Under the pieces are notes generated by a model. It did not search any database. It was given only the letters and a program-made list of their open reading frames with translations, and was not told the origin of the DNA. This document shows, piece after piece, positions 61,901-64,000 of a stretch of 64,000 bases of DNA; the stretch's first letter is position 1; every line of letters starts with the position of its first letter. The translations under genes were made by a program, and so were the position numbers. The DNA is from Combretum micranthum (taxonomy: Eukaryota > Streptophyta > Magnoliopsida > Myrtales > Combretaceae): NCBI GenBank assembly GCA_024138025.1, contig JAMXBD010000055.1:496001-560000 (forward strand), written 5' to 3'.

Positions 61901-63980
61901 GTATCTCAGACCTAGTTTGTCCAAAGTCATCTAATAAACTTCTGGTAATTATAAGATTAACTTATTGTTGTTGTCAGACCATATGAGTTTACAAATTTTG
62001 TTGGAGTCAAAGGTATAGAATGAGATGTGAATTGTTGATACTGTCAGTTCTTCATGTTATTGGTTTAAGGGTTGATCGCTAGAGCTTATTGATCTGAAAT
62101 CAGGTTTCACTTCATGTGTAATTTCTATACACTGGTTCATTAGAAATGCTTCTGGAAATATATTTATACCATGCTTGCTGAATGTGCTGTACATCTGTAT
62201 GATATTGATGGTAAACAAGTACTTTCCATGGAGTATTAGAATAAATTTTACAATGATAGTGATAGAAGAGCCATATTGTTAGTTTGTACCGAAGCACTTG
62301 CTTATTTTTATTATAATTAGAAGTGCCAATGGTCATGAAAGGTAATCTAAATCAAAAAGATGAAATAGCTAAAACAAAAATCAAATTGTTTTAGGGTCTT
62401 AGTTATGTCATGGAACCAGCATAAAAACTTTTTAATCAGGGAGAAACATTGACGGTTGTTAAGTAGTATATATAGTAGATGATTGCAATTCTGTGCATTT
62501 TGCTTCTTTTCATTGGTAAAAAGGAATAATTACAGAAGGCAAGTGGTATGTTCCCTATACAATATGCAGAAGAAACATATAACCATTGATTTAATTGCAA
62601 TTTCACAGCAAAAAAATATTGGTTAGGTGTGGATGTGCCTCCTAGATTCTTAAAAAGTATATATAACTCTCCTACACTTCTAAAAGGATGCATTTACCTT
62701 TCCAGAACATCTGGAAGTTTCTAGAGACAATTTGGGAGATATAGCAACAGTTAGAGAGATGAATGTACAATCTAAAAAGTTTCGTCAAGGTAAAAGCATG
62801 TTTTGGGGACTTTGGATTAATCCATATACTTGACCAATAGTTTTGAGGGAAAATTGCAATGTTCCACCACAACTATATTGACAAGCTAATCATTATCCAA
62901 ATATATATTGACAAGCTAGAGGTTTTTGTTGAACCAGTTGTGGTTCATTCAGTAGATCCTTAGGCTTAGGTTTCTAATTAATCCGGTATTGTTCAATAAA
63001 ATGTTATCAACAATTATATGTAGTGGTAGTAATTTAAAGATTCCCCAGAAAAAAATAAAAAATAAAAAAGAGGAAGGGGCAGGGAACTTGAAAGGAATTG
63101 CATATTGCTATAGTGGTTTTGGTTGCTATTTACTGCTCAGAATATTCCGTGTTAGGACAGACAATCTCCATTTGCTAATACACTGAATTTGCTGTTCTAT
63201 AGTTTTGCTTACTGATGTATTTCTTTTTTTGAAAGCTAACAGCCTGAAGTTTTGAAGGTGGGATGATAGCTGTAGAAGCACTATTCTATATGCTAAAGCC
63301 TATCACTTTCATCTTTGGTATTTATGAATATTAATCACCAAAAAAGAGGGGGAGGAGAGTGTTTATGCTGCCTTGCATCACATTTCAAACAAAAATTATT
63401 TATCATGTCACCAATGAACTTGGTGATGATTTTGGGAACTGAATAAACTTCAGGATCTCTTCAATGGTATTACTAAAAGAAGTGCTTCACTATTAACATT
63501 TGCAAGCTATTATCCCACAATTTAGCCAAAACCTTGTAGGGCCTCATAAAATTTTGATGTCAGCAGTGGGTAAACCTGTAAGAAGGCATGAGTTGGATAT
63601 AGAACCTCTGGTGAGAGAGGACCTAGATAGGAGAGGATATATCTAGTATATAGCTGAAAAGAGATGAGAATGTTTAGGGCAAATAGATTGCAAGCAGGAA
63701 AAGAATGCTTGCAAGTTACTTTTAGTAGGGTCCAATTATATGGCAGTGATTATTGATTACTGCAAAAGAAGCAATTAAGAGAGGAACCTTCATTTGTTAA
63801 GTTAGCAAATTATTGAATTACTCTGCATTCTGCTTTTATTTTGATGCCAGTTGTCTAGTCTCTAATTCAATCAGTCATCTCTATTGCATGTTGCAGGTAC
63901 CAGGAAAGTCAGCTCAGGAGTGCTTTGATAAAATTCACTTAGATCATTTAACTCCAACTCAACCCAAAACAAGAGCTAAG
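58980..63980 (+). CDS. SANT/Myb-domain protein, 5' part, with disrupted frame (runs off window)
   Basis: The proposed ATG at 58,980 opens MLTRKSASGISDD and CTPLRRSRGLS. In the same frame, after a stop at 59,103, come STPRRSPRLNGGVGESP and TVLEMLRALEA. The frame then shifts between about 59,300 and 59,360 to PSKETRRGGSKVNGG and continues open to the donor at 59,783. A two-fold internal repeat lies at about 59,449-59,695. The end of this exon is EWTKEQETALQRAYLAAKP, then TPHFWKKVARL. After a 4,114-base intron the next exon (63,897-63,980) reads VPGKSAQECFDKIHLDHLTP, so together they form one SANT/Myb-like domain with the usual aromatic residues. The protein is probably nuclear and involved in DNA or chromatin binding. 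The exact family is not recognised. The stop and the shift may be errors, decay or an unseen intron. Confidence 0.65.
59783..63896 (+). other. Large intron within the SANT domain, source of the left-end inverted copies
   Basis: Phase-0 intron with GTAAGT and TTGCAG borders. Its first half (59.84-61.93 kb) and last part (63.28-63.89 kb) recur inverted at 157-1260 and 4150-4790. The middle (62.0-63.2 kb) has no copy in the window. No nested gene recognised. Confidence 0.8.
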
Positions 63981-64000
63981 GTGAGTAGAAGCACAGCATT

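Noticed and set aside
1..64000. CRISPR arrays, bacterial operons, tRNA or rRNA genes
   Set aside because: No repeat-spacer pattern, no Shine-Dalgarno-led gene strings, and no tRNA A/B boxes or rRNA sequence that I could recognise.

Overview
The window looks like nuclear DNA of a flowering plant, probably a dicot. It is AT-rich, its genes have GT-AG introns, and it holds a plant vacuolar H+-pyrophosphatase gene, a plant MBD4-type DNA glycosylase gene, cystatin-like genes of the plant type, and many plant transposon families. There are no prokaryotic features.

Four recognisable gene units remain. Two cystatin-like paralogues face opposite ways at about 1.6-2.2 kb (minus) and 9.1-9.9 kb (plus). 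An MBD4-like thymine/uracil DNA glycosylase gene lies at 29.0-30.7 kb (plus). An eight-exon vacuolar H+-pyrophosphatase gene lies at 48.6-53.7 kb (plus). A SANT/Myb-domain gene starts near 59.0 kb and runs off the right edge after a 4.1-kb intron.

The rest is mostly repeat and duplication. At 0-9 kb there is an LTR end with a primer-binding site, two rearranged inverted copies of the SANT-gene intron, and a Ty1/copia RNase H remnant. At 11.9-15.4 kb there is a duplicated segment ending in a papain-type cysteine protease pseudogene. A plant-mobile-domain (PMD) pseudogene spans 16.4-28.3 kb and is split by about 9.6 kb of LTR-type sequence. At 31.8-44.3 kb lies an inverted copy of the 12-15 kb segment, broken by a decayed hAT transposon and a 5.1-kb LTR-type element with a 5-bp target duplication. 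A third copy at 45.1-46.7 kb faces the second, giving a large imperfect palindrome.

The H+-pyrophosphatase and MBD4-like genes are conserved throughout, but each is interrupted only by very small deletions of 1-2 bases. Adding those bases back in number makes both total coding lengths divisible by three. The cystatin-like copies and the SANT gene show similar one-base problems. This suggests either uncorrected indel errors in the assembly or very recent decay. I see no complete novel system. The most interesting material is the layered inverted duplication, the insertions dated by empty sites, the split PMD gene and an unidentified duplicated coding remnant at 45.2-45.6 kb.
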